DNA of 64,000 bases from Sphingobium sp. 66-54 (GCA_001899715.1 MKWI01000020.1:1-64000), one strand, 5' to 3'; shown: positions 40,710-50,309, counted from the stretch's first letter. A program made the numbers and translations. Notes: generated by a model from the letters alone, not told the origin.

Positions 40710-42835
40710 TGTTGGCCGGCATCGCGCTGTTAGTGGCCGTCACCGCGGGCATTCCGGCTCAGGGCATCGACCCTTGTTCTGCCCTTGAGCAAGAAGCGGC
40801 GCCGCTTTCGCCTCCTCGCGTCATGACCTCGCGCGACCTTGCAACCATTTCCGACATTGGCCGATCGAGTCCCTTCGATACGGAAAGTCCATTCAGCGTG
40901 TCACCTGATGGCCGCCAGATTGCCTTGATGGAGCGGCGAGGCAATCCGGAAACGAACAGCTTTTGCCAGCGACTCATTCTGGTCCCTCGATCGGGATCGG
41001 GCAGCCCCGTCGAACTGGACCGAGGCGGGCAATTCATCCGTTCTCTCTTCGATCTACGCAATTTGGCGGCGGTGCGTGCGGGGACCGCGCAGATTATCAC
41101 ACCGCGCTGGTCGCCCGACGGGGCAACGATCGCTTATCTCAAACGGGTCAACGACAGCACGCAGGTCTGGATCGTCCCCTCCACTGGAGGCGTTGCTCGT
41201 GCTGCAACGGATCTCGATTTTGAAGTTGAGGACTTCGCCTGGGCCGCTGACGGAAAGAGCCTAATAGTGGCAGGACGTCCCGACCTCGCCAGGGCCGAGG
41301 CCAGGATCGATGAAGAGGCGCGCAGGGGCTATCTGTTCGACGCACGTTTCAGTCCCATGATGTCGGATCGGCCCTACCCGGTGGGAAGCTACCCGACGCG
41401 ATACTTCCATGTCGCTTTGTCCGATCATGATCGGCGGGACGCTTCGCCCGAGGAAATAGCGCTGCTCGGGCCTTCGGCCGGTGCCGACCGGCCACCGGAC
41501 GCGATCCGGTTCGCGGCTGACGGGCGCGGCAATGTGGCATGGTCCCGGAAGCTTGACCGATCGCTTCTATTGTCTCCCAGCCAACTGCACATTCGGTGGC
41601 GCTCCGGCAGCATCACGATATGCGACACGAGCGCATGCGGCGGCATCCAGAGTTTATGGTGGATGCCAAAGAGCGACACCCTGCTGTTCCTCGCCCGCGA
41701 TGGATGGGGAGGAAGCCGCGCCACTCTCTATCGGTGGAATGGCGGCGCCAAAGCCCCAGTTGCCATGATGAGCACAGAAGACGCGCTGGTCGGCTGCGCA
41801 TTGAACGCTGCCGAACTGATCTGCCTGCGCGAAGGCCCGAGACAAACCCGGCACTTGGTGGCGATCGGCATCCGCACGATGCGATCGCGAACGATATTCG
41901 ATCCCAATCCCCAAATGGCCGGGCTGCGCCTAGGCAAAGTCTATCGGCTGCGATTTCGCAACGCTTTTGGCATGGAGTGTTTTGCCGATCTGGTTTTGCC
42001 GCCCAACACAGCGACAGGCGAAAAGCTACCGATGGTTGTCGTGCAATATAATAGTCGCGGCTTTCTCCGCGGCGGCACCGGCGATGAAGTCCCTATTCAG
42101 GTATTGGCTGGACGAGGATTCGCCGTGCTGAGCTTTGAACGCCCATTCGGCGTGCCGGGAACGCGGGAAGCACGAAGCGAGCTCGAATATCGGCAATTGG
42201 CGCGCAAGGATTGGATCGATCGCCGCAGCGTTCAGTCCGCGCTCGAGGAAGCTGTTCGCCGGGCAATCGCGACCGGACTGATCGATCCCGACCGGATCGG
42301 CATTTCCGGGTTCAGCGAAGGCACGACAATGACCCAATGGGCGCTCATCAACAGCCGGATCTTCAAGGTCGCTTCCCTTGGCGTTTGCTGCGAGGACAAG
42401 GTGGCGCTGCCGCTCAACGGAGGTATTGGCTACGAGAGCTATCTGAGAGAGATGGGCTATCCTCTCTTCGAAGACAGCAATGATCGCTTCTGGAACCCGC
42501 TTTCCTTGGCTCAAAACGCCGGCAAGATCGACGTGCCCATCCTGGTGCAGACAAGCGACGATGAGTATGAAGCGGGTCTGGATGTCATGGAGGCTTTCCG
42601 CAGGCGCGGCAATCCCATCGAAATGTATGTGTTCAAGGATGAGCCGCATATCAAATGGCAGCCTGCGCACCGGTTGGCGATATACGAGCGGAATGTCGAC
42701 TGGTTTGAATTCTGGCTGATGAGGCGAATGGATTGTTCGCCGGACAAGCGTGCCCAATACGCCCGATGGCAGACCATGCAGGGTGCCCCGGATTTATCGG
42801 CCCAATGCGCTATCGCTGCTTCCGGCGGACCATGA
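40706..42835 (+). CDS. Atxe2-family lasso peptide isopeptidase (S9-like)
   Basis: Beta-propeller-like N-terminus; Ser-hydrolase GISGFSEGTTMTQWALI; DEPHIKW; context downstream of the TonB receptor. Confidence 0.87.
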   Translation: MMLAGIALLVAVTAGIPAQGIDPCSALEQEAAPLSPPRVMTSRDLATISDIGRSSPFDTESPFSVSPDGRQIALMERRGNPETNSFCQRLILVPRSGSGSPVELDRGGQFIRSLFDLRNLAAVRAGTAQIITPRWSPDGATIAYLKRVNDSTQVWIVPSTGGVARAATDLDFEVEDFAWAADGKSLIVAGRPDLARAEARIDEEARRGYLFDARFSPMMSDRPYPVGSYPTRYFHVALSDHDRRDASPEEIALLGPSAGADRPPDAIRFAADGRGNVAWSRKLDRSLLLSPSQLHIRWRSGSITICDTSACGGIQSLWWMPKSDTLLFLARDGWGGSRATLYRWNGGAKAPVAMMSTEDALVGCALNAAELICLREGPRQTRHLVAIGIRTMRSRTIFDPNPQMAGLRLGKVYRLRFRNAFGMECFADLVLPPNTATGEKLPMVVVQYNSRGFLRGGTGDEVPIQVLAGRGFAVLSFERPFGVPGTREARSELEYRQLARKDWIDRRSVQSALEEAVRRAIATGLIDPDRIGISGFSEGTTMTQWALINSRIFKVASLGVCCEDKVALPLNGGIGYESYLREMGYPLFEDSNDRFWNPLSLAQNAGKIDVPILVQTSDDEYEAGLDVMEAFRRRGNPIEMYVFKDEPHIKWQPAHRLAIYERNVDWFEFWLMRRMDCSPDKRAQYARWQTMQGAPDLSAQCAIAASGGP

Positions 42836-44557
42836 CCGCGCCCAAGCCTCTGCGTCGGCGAGATCAAGAATACGGTAGAGGAGTTGGTCGCGACTTGTCC
42901 GCGCGCTGGACAGGGCCTGCTCCACGGCCACGGGATCGATAATCCGATTTTGACGGAGAAGGCCATCGAGCAACAGTTCGCGAAGCTTTGGCCTACCTGA
43001 TTCGAAGGCGGCAGCCGTTACGCTGTCAGGGCCGGCCTTGGACGTCCTATGGACCACCTGTCGGGGGAGAAAGCCGCCAAATGCCCGCCGCGCGACCGAT
43101 CGGTTGATGCCGCCTTCGCACCACTGCCAGCTCGATATGCGCAGACAGGTCTCGACGATGGGCTGAGCGAGAAGCACCGGAACCATGGGAGGAAAGGTGG
43201 TGCGATCTTGCCCTTCCACGAAGTTCTGGATGCGCTGAAGCAAGCGGACGTGCGCCAGTTTGCCGGGAAACCGTCCGGCCCCCCTATCCATATAGGGCGT
43301 GAGCGGCGCGGATTGCGCAAGGACGGCACACGCGGCATTGAGGAGTGTCAGGTCGGGTTCAGACGCCACGAGAGACGGCCGGGTGCGCGACAACTTAAAG
43401 GCCGCGCGAGCCATCGTCGGGATGTCGCATTGGGTCACCCGGCACATATCCAGCAGCGTGTTCCAGGCTGGCTTCAGGCCTTTCTCTTGGCGGAAACGAT
43501 CAACGACCGGGGCTGCGGAATGGAGAAAGCAGAAGACGTTGTCCCCGCCATTCCCTGTAAATATCGCGTCCGCACCAGTCTTGCATATTTCCGCAGCGTA
43601 GGCCCTGTCCAATTCCTGCAAAAACGGGCGCCCAACAGGGCGCGGCAGGTGCGCTGCGGATGAACGGCTAAGGTCGATATTGTCGACGGCATATTGATGC
43701 GCCGCAAGAGGGACTCCGGCCACGGCTGCGACGCTGGCGGCATAGCGGCGTTCGTCACCGCTGGCATCAGTGGTCGCCATGGTCAGACAACTGAAGCGGT
43801 GTCCTCCCCGTGTCAGTGCGGCGCAGACGATCGACGAATCCAGACCGCCGGACACGCCCACGATGATATTTTGATAGTCTGACGCAAGAGCACTGACCGA
43901 TGCAAAGACGGTGTCGCGCAGGCGCGTGACGGCCTGATCCGGATCGATCGCCATGTTCGGGTGAACGAATATCCACGGCTCCCACAGCATTCGATCTCCA
44001 GCTTCATGGCCGGATACTGTCCTTGCGCTGCCGGGCGCCAGTTCCGACACGCCATCGATGCAACTGTGCCGACGGCGCACGTCAGGCCATTGGAGATGCT
44101 CATAAAGGCGTTCCCAATCCACCTTCGACACGGCAATGCCCGCCGCGGACAGCGTATGCAGGTCCGAGGCCCAGATATGATGCGCGTGCGTTTCAACCTG
44201 GTAGCATGGCAAAAAGCCCGATGGGGCTCTTATGATGGAATAGCCGCCGACATCGTCGCTTTGATGGACGGCAACATACGCGCCCCAATAGTCCTTGATC
44301 AACGCGGCACCGCCCGAATCGACAAGCCTAGCTGCTTCGGCAGCGGTCATCTCCTCAATGGCTGAAAATGTCTCGCGGGAGAACAGGCGGCCGATGATCA
44401 CGCCCTGATCGGCCGGAAGGTGCAGCACCCTTGCTGGATCGCTGCACCATAATAGAGCCTCATCATCGGAAGAAACGGATGGAGATTGAACGAGGCTGAT
44501 CCGCAGCGGGGATTGCCGGCCCTTTCGCATGCGCAGGAGAAAGCGAAGGGCGCTCAC
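42794..44557 (-). CDS. Asparagine synthase-like lasso peptide cyclase
   Basis: IIVGVSGGLDSSIVCAAL PP-loop; ADAIFTGNGGDNVFCF; LPRQVVHRTSKAGPDS. Confidence 0.9.
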   Translation of the reverse strand: MSALRFLLRMRKGRQSPLRISLVQSPSVSSDDEALLWCSDPARVLHLPADQGVIIGRLFSRETFSAIEEMTAAEAARLVDSGGAALIKDYWGAYVAVHQSDDVGGYSIIRAPSGFLPCYQVETHAHHIWASDLHTLSAAGIAVSKVDWERLYEHLQWPDVRRRHSCIDGVSELAPGSARTVSGHEAGDRMLWEPWIFVHPNMAIDPDQAVTRLRDTVFASVSALASDYQNIIVGVSGGLDSSIVCAALTRGGHRFSCLTMATTDASGDERRYAASVAAVAGVPLAAHQYAVDNIDLSRSSAAHLPRPVGRPFLQELDRAYAAEICKTGADAIFTGNGGDNVFCFLHSAAPVVDRFRQEKGLKPAWNTLLDMCRVTQCDIPTMARAAFKLSRTRPSLVASEPDLTLLNAACAVLAQSAPLTPYMDRGAGRFPGKLAHVRLLQRIQNFVEGQDRTTFPPMVPVLLAQPIVETCLRISSWQWCEGGINRSVARRAFGGFLPRQVVHRTSKAGPDSVTAAAFESGRPKLRELLLDGLLRQNRIIDPVAVEQALSSARTSRDQLLYRILDLADAEAWARSWSAGSSDSALGR

Positions 44558-45219
44558 AGGACAAAGATCGGCGTAAAGCGCGCGACCTCCTCGGGCGAGT
44601 CGTTGAGAACGACGTCGCCAATCTGTGCCCAGCTATGCGCGGCGAAAGGAATACCCCTGACACCCATCACGAGATGGGCTGCACATCCAAGTGCGGCGAG
44701 CCGTTGAACAAGCGCGATCGAGCGCGACAGGCATCGGTTTGCCGGCGTCCTGGCGAGCTTCGCCAGTTCGAAGGCCCTGATTGTTCTGGCTGGCAGACGA
44801 TGATCGATTGAAGCAGTGACCGCCCGGGCTTTCTCGCTGCGCAGGGAAGAAATGACCGATGCCAGTCCCTGCCGGTCGAGCCGTTTCCTGATCCGGGTTT
44901 CGGTAAGGAGAGTTCTCAGCGTTTCGCCCAGGGTTGTCTCACCCTTCAGCGCATCCGCTGCCCGAGACGGCACAGGCAATTCGACCTGCTGCCTCACTTC
45001 GTTGCCGTCTTTCGAACACAGGATACCCCTCTCGGTCAGGGTTGAAACGGCCAACGTCGGTGCGGAATGTCCTTCGATGACGGACAGGAAACTGGCTTCG
45101 AGATCTGCGCCTAACTGGAAATAGCGATCCCTATTCACATCCAGAAAAATTACGCGTGACCCTGCGCGACAGTAGAATATCCCGGGTGCCGTCCCATAGT
45201 GCATTGCGGGCATCCGCAA
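44554..45219 (-). CDS. Lasso peptide biosynthesis B protein (RRE/PqqD-like domain fused to leader peptidase)
   Basis: N-terminal FLDVNRDRYFQLGADLEASF; C-terminal NRCLSRSIALVQRLAALGCAAHLVMGVRGIPFAAHSWAQIGDVVLND (Cys-His-Asp). Confidence 0.88.
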   Translation of the reverse strand: MRMPAMHYGTAPGIFYCRAGSRVIFLDVNRDRYFQLGADLEASFLSVIEGHSAPTLAVSTLTERGILCSKDGNEVRQQVELPVPSRAADALKGETTLGETLRTLLTETRIRKRLDRQGLASVISSLRSEKARAVTASIDHRLPARTIRAFELAKLARTPANRCLSRSIALVQRLAALGCAAHLVMGVRGIPFAAHSWAQIGDVVLNDSPEEVARFTPIFVL

Positions 45220-45222
45220 GAA

Positions 45223-45249
45223 AGGGCGTGCGAAGAAAACGCACGCCCT
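45223..45249 (-). promoter_or_regulatory. Hairpin between lasso precursor and B gene
   Basis: AGGGCGTGCG-N7-CGCACGCCCT, perfect 10-bp stem; minus-strand reading followed by TTTCTTG. Confidence 0.6.
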
Positions 45250-45255
45250 CTCCAG

Positions 45256-45390
45256 TCAGTCCTGCGCGATTCCGGTGAGGAACTGCTGCCGGCCTCCGCC
45301 GACATCCTGATCGATCAGCGCCTCGCCCTTGGTTTCGACCGACGCCTTGCCCAGGTCGATGACCTCCTCTGTTACTTCGGTGCGTTCCAT
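45256..45390 (-). CDS. Lasso peptide precursor (44 aa)
   Basis: MERTEVTEEVIDLGKASVETK|GEALIDQDVGGGRQQFLTGIAQD; Thr at -2, Gly1, Asp8; directly upstream of the B and C genes. Confidence 0.85.
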   Translation of the reverse strand: MERTEVTEEVIDLGKASVETKGEALIDQDVGGGRQQFLTGIAQD

Positions 45391-45466
45391 TGTTTCACTC
45401 CTTCCTTCACGCGACTCGATTAGCCGCAAGCGGAAGGGTTTCAGATCGAGTTGCAGCAATCTATTT

Positions 45467-45497
45467 TATAATCGAATTATAATCCGATTATAATCGA
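45467..45497. repeat. AT-rich iterated TATAATC(C)GA motif upstream of lasso precursor
   Basis: TATAATCGA/TATAATCCGA/TATAATCGA at 11-bp periodicity; palindrome TTATAATC-C-GATTATAA at 45477..45493. Confidence 0.6.
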
Positions 45498-45690
45498 AGC
45501 TATCGGCTACGCAGATATGGTCAATTACGTGAAAATGTGACCGAGTAGTGAGATCGTGCGTTGGGAGCACGCACCGACGCCTTTAGCTTGAGCCTGGACA
45601 TGCGCGCCAGTCACCCGGTCACTCCGCTCGCAAGCAAGCGGCGCGCTATTCTAGCGTATAGGAAGCGCTTGTGTATCCGCTATCCGAAAT

Positions 45691-45927
45691 TTAATCCGAT
45701 TTGGACCCGGACTGACTTCTGTTCCTGACAAAGCCGCGATCGGTGGCCATGAACCGATCAAGCATCGGCGCAATCAGGCGTTCGACGGAAAGCGGTTGAG
45801 AAAGGCCGGTCTGGGCGGCGTGAACCCTGGCATAGGCAATGAGATCGCGGTGGACGGACGCGGGCAGGTCCAGTGTCAGCTTGACCGGCTTGTCATCGTC
45901 GATCGGCCCCAGTTTCAGCTTGCTCAT
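45691..45927 (-). CDS. DUF2274-family small protein
   Basis: MSKLKLGPIDDDKPVKLTLDLPASVHRDLIAYARVHAAQTG; start overlaps trbI stop. Confidence 0.78.
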   Translation of the reverse strand: MSKLKLGPIDDDKPVKLTLDLPASVHRDLIAYARVHAAQTGLSQPLSVERLIAPMLDRFMATDRGFVRNRSQSGSKSD

Positions 45928-47219
45928 CACTGTTCCTCCCGCGGCGGCTCGAGCACCAAATCTCGCGTCACGATGACGTGAAGGACATGGCCTGGGCGTA
46001 TGGTGAGCGTCGGGGGGATACCGAGTTGACGCTGCACGACCTGGCGTCCCGTTTGATTGATCGTGTCCTGCGTGCCGTAGCGCAACGCCTCGACCAACGC
46101 GTCGTCGCTGTCGGTTGCGAGTTCGGTGCCGACGCCCAGCAACGTCGAGATCAGCGCGGCCTTGAGCATGCTGCCCCAATGATAGTTCACGCGATCCCGG
46201 ATCCCCGCCATACCGGACGCATCGGCACCTGGCTGGCGGTCCAGCAGGATCGAGCGGCCGCCTGGAAGAATAAGACGATCCCAGGCGAGCAGCACGCGGC
46301 TTTGGCCCGCCGAGACTTCGCTGTCATATTCTCCGATCAGCCGCGAGCCCTGCGGGATGAGAAGGATGCGTCCCGTCGGGCTGTCATAGACATTCTGTGT
46401 AACCTGGGCGGCGATCTGGCCGGGCAGGTCCGACTGGATGCCGGTGATCAACGCGGCCGGGATGACGCTGCCCGCCTGCACGATATAAGGTGAAGCCGGT
46501 GGCGCGATCCGCTCATCGCTGGCGGTGGAGCGGTCGGCGGCGACGGCCATAAAGCCCCGCTTGCCAGTCGGCGCGGGAGCCGGATTGGCCGCAATGCCAA
46601 CTGAAGCGGGCGGCATAGCCTGCTCTGCAGACGCCGCCGAAGCGCGCGCGCCGCTCATTGCTTCGCCGAGGAACAATCGACTGGTGCGCGCGGTGTCGCG
46701 CTCCTGCACGATGCGCTGGCGGGCCTGTTCCGCTGCAGCGATGCGCGGGTCCACCGATTGAGGAGCCGGCGTCCCCATGGGCGGCGCGGGAACGGGCTGA
46801 CCATTTTGCTGCGCCGAGAGGATCGGGCGGCCGAGGTCGCCCGGGAGCGGCTGACCGAGCTTGGGAACCTTGTCGTAGCTGGCCGGCGCCGCGGTCACAT
46901 TATCCGCCTTATTCCGGCTCTCGGTTTCGACGAGATTCGGTGCGTCGGCATGACGCGCGGGCAGAAGTGCATAGACGAGCGCGCCGCCGATGCTGAGGCA
47001 GGCGACCGCACCGACAGAGGCAAGCGCCTTGCGCGAAAGGCGCATGACGGACGGCGGATCGCCGCGCAACCGGAATGCCTGCCCATCATGGACGGGGCGC
47101 GGAGCGGTAACTGGCGCCGCTTCCGGTTCCTCCCCGGTATTCGGCCTGGCTGCGGGATCCTGCGGCAGGCCGGCTACCGGCTCCCCAGCTTCAGCCCTTT
47201 CTCCTCCCGGCCCGCTCAT
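45927..47219 (-). CDS. trbI: TrbI/VirB10-family conjugal transfer protein
   Basis: YIVQAGSVIPAALITGIQSDLPGQIAAQVTQNVYDSPTGRILLIPQGSRLIGEYDS. Confidence 0.93.
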   Translation of the reverse strand: MSGPGGERAEAGEPVAGLPQDPAARPNTGEEPEAAPVTAPRPVHDGQAFRLRGDPPSVMRLSRKALASVGAVACLSIGGALVYALLPARHADAPNLVETESRNKADNVTAAPASYDKVPKLGQPLPGDLGRPILSAQQNGQPVPAPPMGTPAPQSVDPRIAAAEQARQRIVQERDTARTSRLFLGEAMSGARASAASAEQAMPPASVGIAANPAPAPTGKRGFMAVAADRSTASDERIAPPASPYIVQAGSVIPAALITGIQSDLPGQIAAQVTQNVYDSPTGRILLIPQGSRLIGEYDSEVSAGQSRVLLAWDRLILPGGRSILLDRQPGADASGMAGIRDRVNYHWGSMLKAALISTLLGVGTELATDSDDALVEALRYGTQDTINQTGRQVVQRQLGIPPTLTIRPGHVLHVIVTRDLVLEPPREEQ

Positions 47220-48232
47220 GACCGGCCCTTACGGTGCGGGCTTTCGCGCTCGATGCTGACCTTTGCCTCGCGTTTGCCCGAAGCAAGCCGCAGTTCGGCA
47301 CGGGAAAAAAGCCGGTCGACGATCATATAGCGGCCGACGACGCGGTAATTGACCAGCTCGGTGGTTCCGGTGTCGCCCACGACGAACAGCGGCGGCATGT
47401 CGGTGCGCTCCACGCCTTCAGCAAATTCGATGAAGATCTGCCGGCCATCATCGAACACACGCACCGGCCGCCAGTCGGGCCTATCCCCGTCGATCCGATA
47501 GCCAAAATTGAGGGCGGTGAGGTCCACACCCGAAGCCAGCGGCGTATTGCGCGCCCGCTCGGTTTCGGTGGTCCGCAGTGCGATGAGCTGATCTTGCGGA
47601 TAGATCCACGACACCGAGGCCATCCAGGTGGAGGGCGTTGCACGCAGTTCCAGATGATAGGTGCGCCGGTCGGTATTGATGATCAGATTCGTGGTAATGT
47701 CCGGCCGGGTGGGCTTCGCGAGGATATGTACGCGCGCCGTCGGACCAGCCCCGCTCACCGTGTCGCCGATGATCCAGCGCACGGTGTCACCGGCCGCGAC
47801 CGGCCCGGGGCCTACAAGCTGTTCGCCTTCCTGAAGCGCGATGTCGGTCACCTGACCGGGCGCGGCATAGACCTGATAGAGCGCTCCTTGCGTCCAGGGA
47901 TATTGCTGGATCGCATTGACGAATCCGTCGCGAACGGGCTGCACGCGGGCGGCGTCATTGGCCGCTCCGACACGGCGGCGCGGATCGGCCGGCTCCGGCG
48001 GTAGCTGCGCCGTATCCCCGATCGGCTTCAACTGGCCGGGCAGCGGCAAAGGCTCGGGGATGGCTACGACCTGCACGGCCCGCTTCGGTTCCGGCGCTGG
48101 CGTCGCGAGCACCTCGCGCGGCGCTTCCTGGACGGTCGCGCGCGGCTTCGCGGACGTCGTGGCGCAGGCGCCAAGCGCGGACGCGGAGATCAGCAAGGCC
48201 GGAACAGCCTTGCGAAATGAAATCTGTCTCAT
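47216..48232 (-). CDS. trbG: TrbG/VirB9-family conjugal transfer protein
   Basis: TNLIINTDRRTYHLELRAT; NYRVVGRYMIVDRLFSRAELRLG-like C-terminus. Confidence 0.92.
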   Translation of the reverse strand: MRQISFRKAVPALLISASALGACATTSAKPRATVQEAPREVLATPAPEPKRAVQVVAIPEPLPLPGQLKPIGDTAQLPPEPADPRRRVGAANDAARVQPVRDGFVNAIQQYPWTQGALYQVYAAPGQVTDIALQEGEQLVGPGPVAAGDTVRWIIGDTVSGAGPTARVHILAKPTRPDITTNLIINTDRRTYHLELRATPSTWMASVSWIYPQDQLIALRTTETERARNTPLASGVDLTALNFGYRIDGDRPDWRPVRVFDDGRQIFIEFAEGVERTDMPPLFVVGDTGTTELVNYRVVGRYMIVDRLFSRAELRLASGKREAKVSIERESPHRKGRS

Positions 48233-48912
48233 TGGCTGAGTTCCTTCGACCAGTTGAGGGCATTGACGAACACGCCCAGCGGGTTCTTCCGCAGGCCGTC
48301 GGGCGTGCGTGGGGTCTGGACGGTGACGGTGAGGATCGAGGACCAGCGCGAGGTCTCGGCAAGCGCACCGTCAGAATAGCGCCGCTCGGTCCAGGCGATC
48401 CGGAAGCTGTCATTGGAGGCGCGGATCACGCTCGACACATCGACCGCGACCTGCACCTTGCCGACCAGTGCGAAGGGATCGTTGCTCCGCGCATAATCGT
48501 TGAGCGCGAGCCCGCCCTTGTCGGTGGTAAAATCATAGGCGCGCAGCCAGTTCTGACGCAGCACGATCGGGTCGGCGGGAACCGAGCGCACCCCTTCGAT
48601 GAAGCGCGCGAGATGGAACGCGATCTGCGGATCGGTCGGACGATAATCGACGTCGGCGGGAGCAACGGCCTGCGCCGCACCCAGCTTATCGACCTCGACT
48701 ACCCAGGGGGTGATATGCCCCCGCGCCGATTGCCAAACGAGGCCGGCAGACAATCCGCCCGAAAGCACAAGGCATCCGAAAAAGGCGAGCCGCCAGTTCT
48801 TCGCTGCGGATCGCGCCGAGCCGATACGATCGTCCCAGACCTGCGCGGCACGCTGGTAGGGCGTGACCGGCTCAGGCGATTGGCCATAGCGGATGGAGGG
48901 TCTTCGAAACAT
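48229..48912 (-). CDS. trbF: TrbF/VirB8-family conjugal transfer protein
   Basis: TPYQRAAQVWDDRIGSARSAAKNWRLAFFGCL. Start moved to MFRRPSIRYG. Confidence 0.9.
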   Translation of the reverse strand: MFRRPSIRYGQSPEPVTPYQRAAQVWDDRIGSARSAAKNWRLAFFGCLVLSGGLSAGLVWQSARGHITPWVVEVDKLGAAQAVAPADVDYRPTDPQIAFHLARFIEGVRSVPADPIVLRQNWLRAYDFTTDKGGLALNDYARSNDPFALVGKVQVAVDVSSVIRASNDSFRIAWTERRYSDGALAETSRWSSILTVTVQTPRTPDGLRKNPLGVFVNALNWSKELSQ

Positions 48913-48932
48913 GCAGGTGTCCTTTCGAGAAT

Positions 48933-50309
48933 TCAGCTCTTGTCGGAGACGTCGGGGCCGTTGCCGCCGCCATGGCTGTCGCCGCCCTTGAGGGTGTGCG
49001 CCGCCATGGTCGCGCCCTGAGTCATGGCCTGGCGATGCTTCATGGCTTTCGCCCAGGAGGGCGGCCCGCTCGATGAAGATGCCGGTCCCGCTCCGGACTC
49101 CGCGGGAGCGGCGGCAGTCGAAGCAGCCGGGCCTTCCGGTGCCGCTCCGAAGCTGGAGCGCGCGCCGCTGCGAAAGTTCGACCACAATGCCTGCCCGGCC
49201 TTGTCGGCCATCTTGCGCAAGGGCGAGACGGCAGCCCTGCCGGCACCGGCAAGCGCGGCCTCTCCCGTAGCGGCCATCCCTCCAGCAACAGCGCTGGCGC
49301 CGGCCTTGCCGAACGAGCCCATGCTGTAGGCGGCAGCCGCGGCGCCGGAGGCGCGGGCGGCACCGCTGGCCGTCGCGGTGGTCGCCCTGCCGCCCGCGGC
49401 GACCGCAGAACCGGCGGCGCCGGCTGCAAGTTTTGCGCCTGCGGCACCTCCGGCCAACGAGGCGCCCGCGAGCAGCGCCGTTCCGGCGGCAGCGCCTGCG
49501 CCGAGCTGCGGACCGCCGGCGACGATGCCGTTGGCGATCCCGGGGCCGAAGATGCCGAGCCCGAGCAGCGTCAGCGCGCCGAGAGCGATCGCCATGACCT
49601 GCTCGATGTCAGGTTCGGGACCGACGCCAGCGTTGATGAACTGGGTGAACAGCGTCGTGCCGATGCCGGTGATGACCGCCAGCACCAGCACTTTGACGCC
49701 CGACGAGATGACATGCCCCAGCACCTTCTCGGCCATGAACGCGGTGCGATTGAAGAAGGCGAAGGGAAGCAGCACGAAGCCGGCGAGCGTCACCAGCTTG
49801 AATTCGATGATGGTGACAAACACCTGGATGGCGAGGACGAAGAAAGCCAGCACCACGATCAGCCAGGCGACGAGCAGGATCATGATCTCGGGGAAATTGG
49901 TGAAGAGGCCGACCGGTCCGACCAGATCCTCGGTCGCGTCGAGCAGCGGCGCGCCGGCATCGAGCCCCGTCGCAGCGACCGTGCCGGGCTTCATGAAATC
50001 GGCGAGCGCCATCCCGCCGCCCGAAGCCTTGAGACCGAGCCCGGCGAAGCTGTCGAACAGGATCGTGGCGAGACTCGAGAAATTGCCGATGATGTAAGCG
50101 AAGACGCCGATATAGAGCGTCTTCTTGACGAGGCGCTGCAGCACGTCCTCGTCGGCGCCCCAGGCCCAGAACAGGGCGGCAATCGTCACGTCGATCGCGA
50201 TCAGCGTCGACGACAGGAAGGCGACCTCGCCGCCAAGCAGGCCGAACCCGCTGTCGATATAGCCGGTGAAGACGCCGAGGAAGGTGTCGATAACGCCGGT
50301 ATCGTTCAC
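48933..50309 (-). CDS. trbL: P-type conjugative transfer protein TrbL
   Basis: NDTGVIDTFLGVFTGYIDSGFGLLGGEVAFLSSTLIAIDVTIAALFWAWG; polytopic; Ala/Gly-rich tail. Confidence 0.92.
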   Translation of the reverse strand: MNDTGVIDTFLGVFTGYIDSGFGLLGGEVAFLSSTLIAIDVTIAALFWAWGADEDVLQRLVKKTLYIGVFAYIIGNFSSLATILFDSFAGLGLKASGGGMALADFMKPGTVAATGLDAGAPLLDATEDLVGPVGLFTNFPEIMILLVAWLIVVLAFFVLAIQVFVTIIEFKLVTLAGFVLLPFAFFNRTAFMAEKVLGHVISSGVKVLVLAVITGIGTTLFTQFINAGVGPEPDIEQVMAIALGALTLLGLGIFGPGIANGIVAGGPQLGAGAAAGTALLAGASLAGGAAGAKLAAGAAGSAVAAGGRATTATASGAARASGAAAAAYSMGSFGKAGASAVAGGMAATGEAALAGAGRAAVSPLRKMADKAGQALWSNFRSGARSSFGAAPEGPAASTAAAPAESGAGPASSSSGPPSWAKAMKHRQAMTQGATMAAHTLKGGDSHGGGNGPDVSDKS

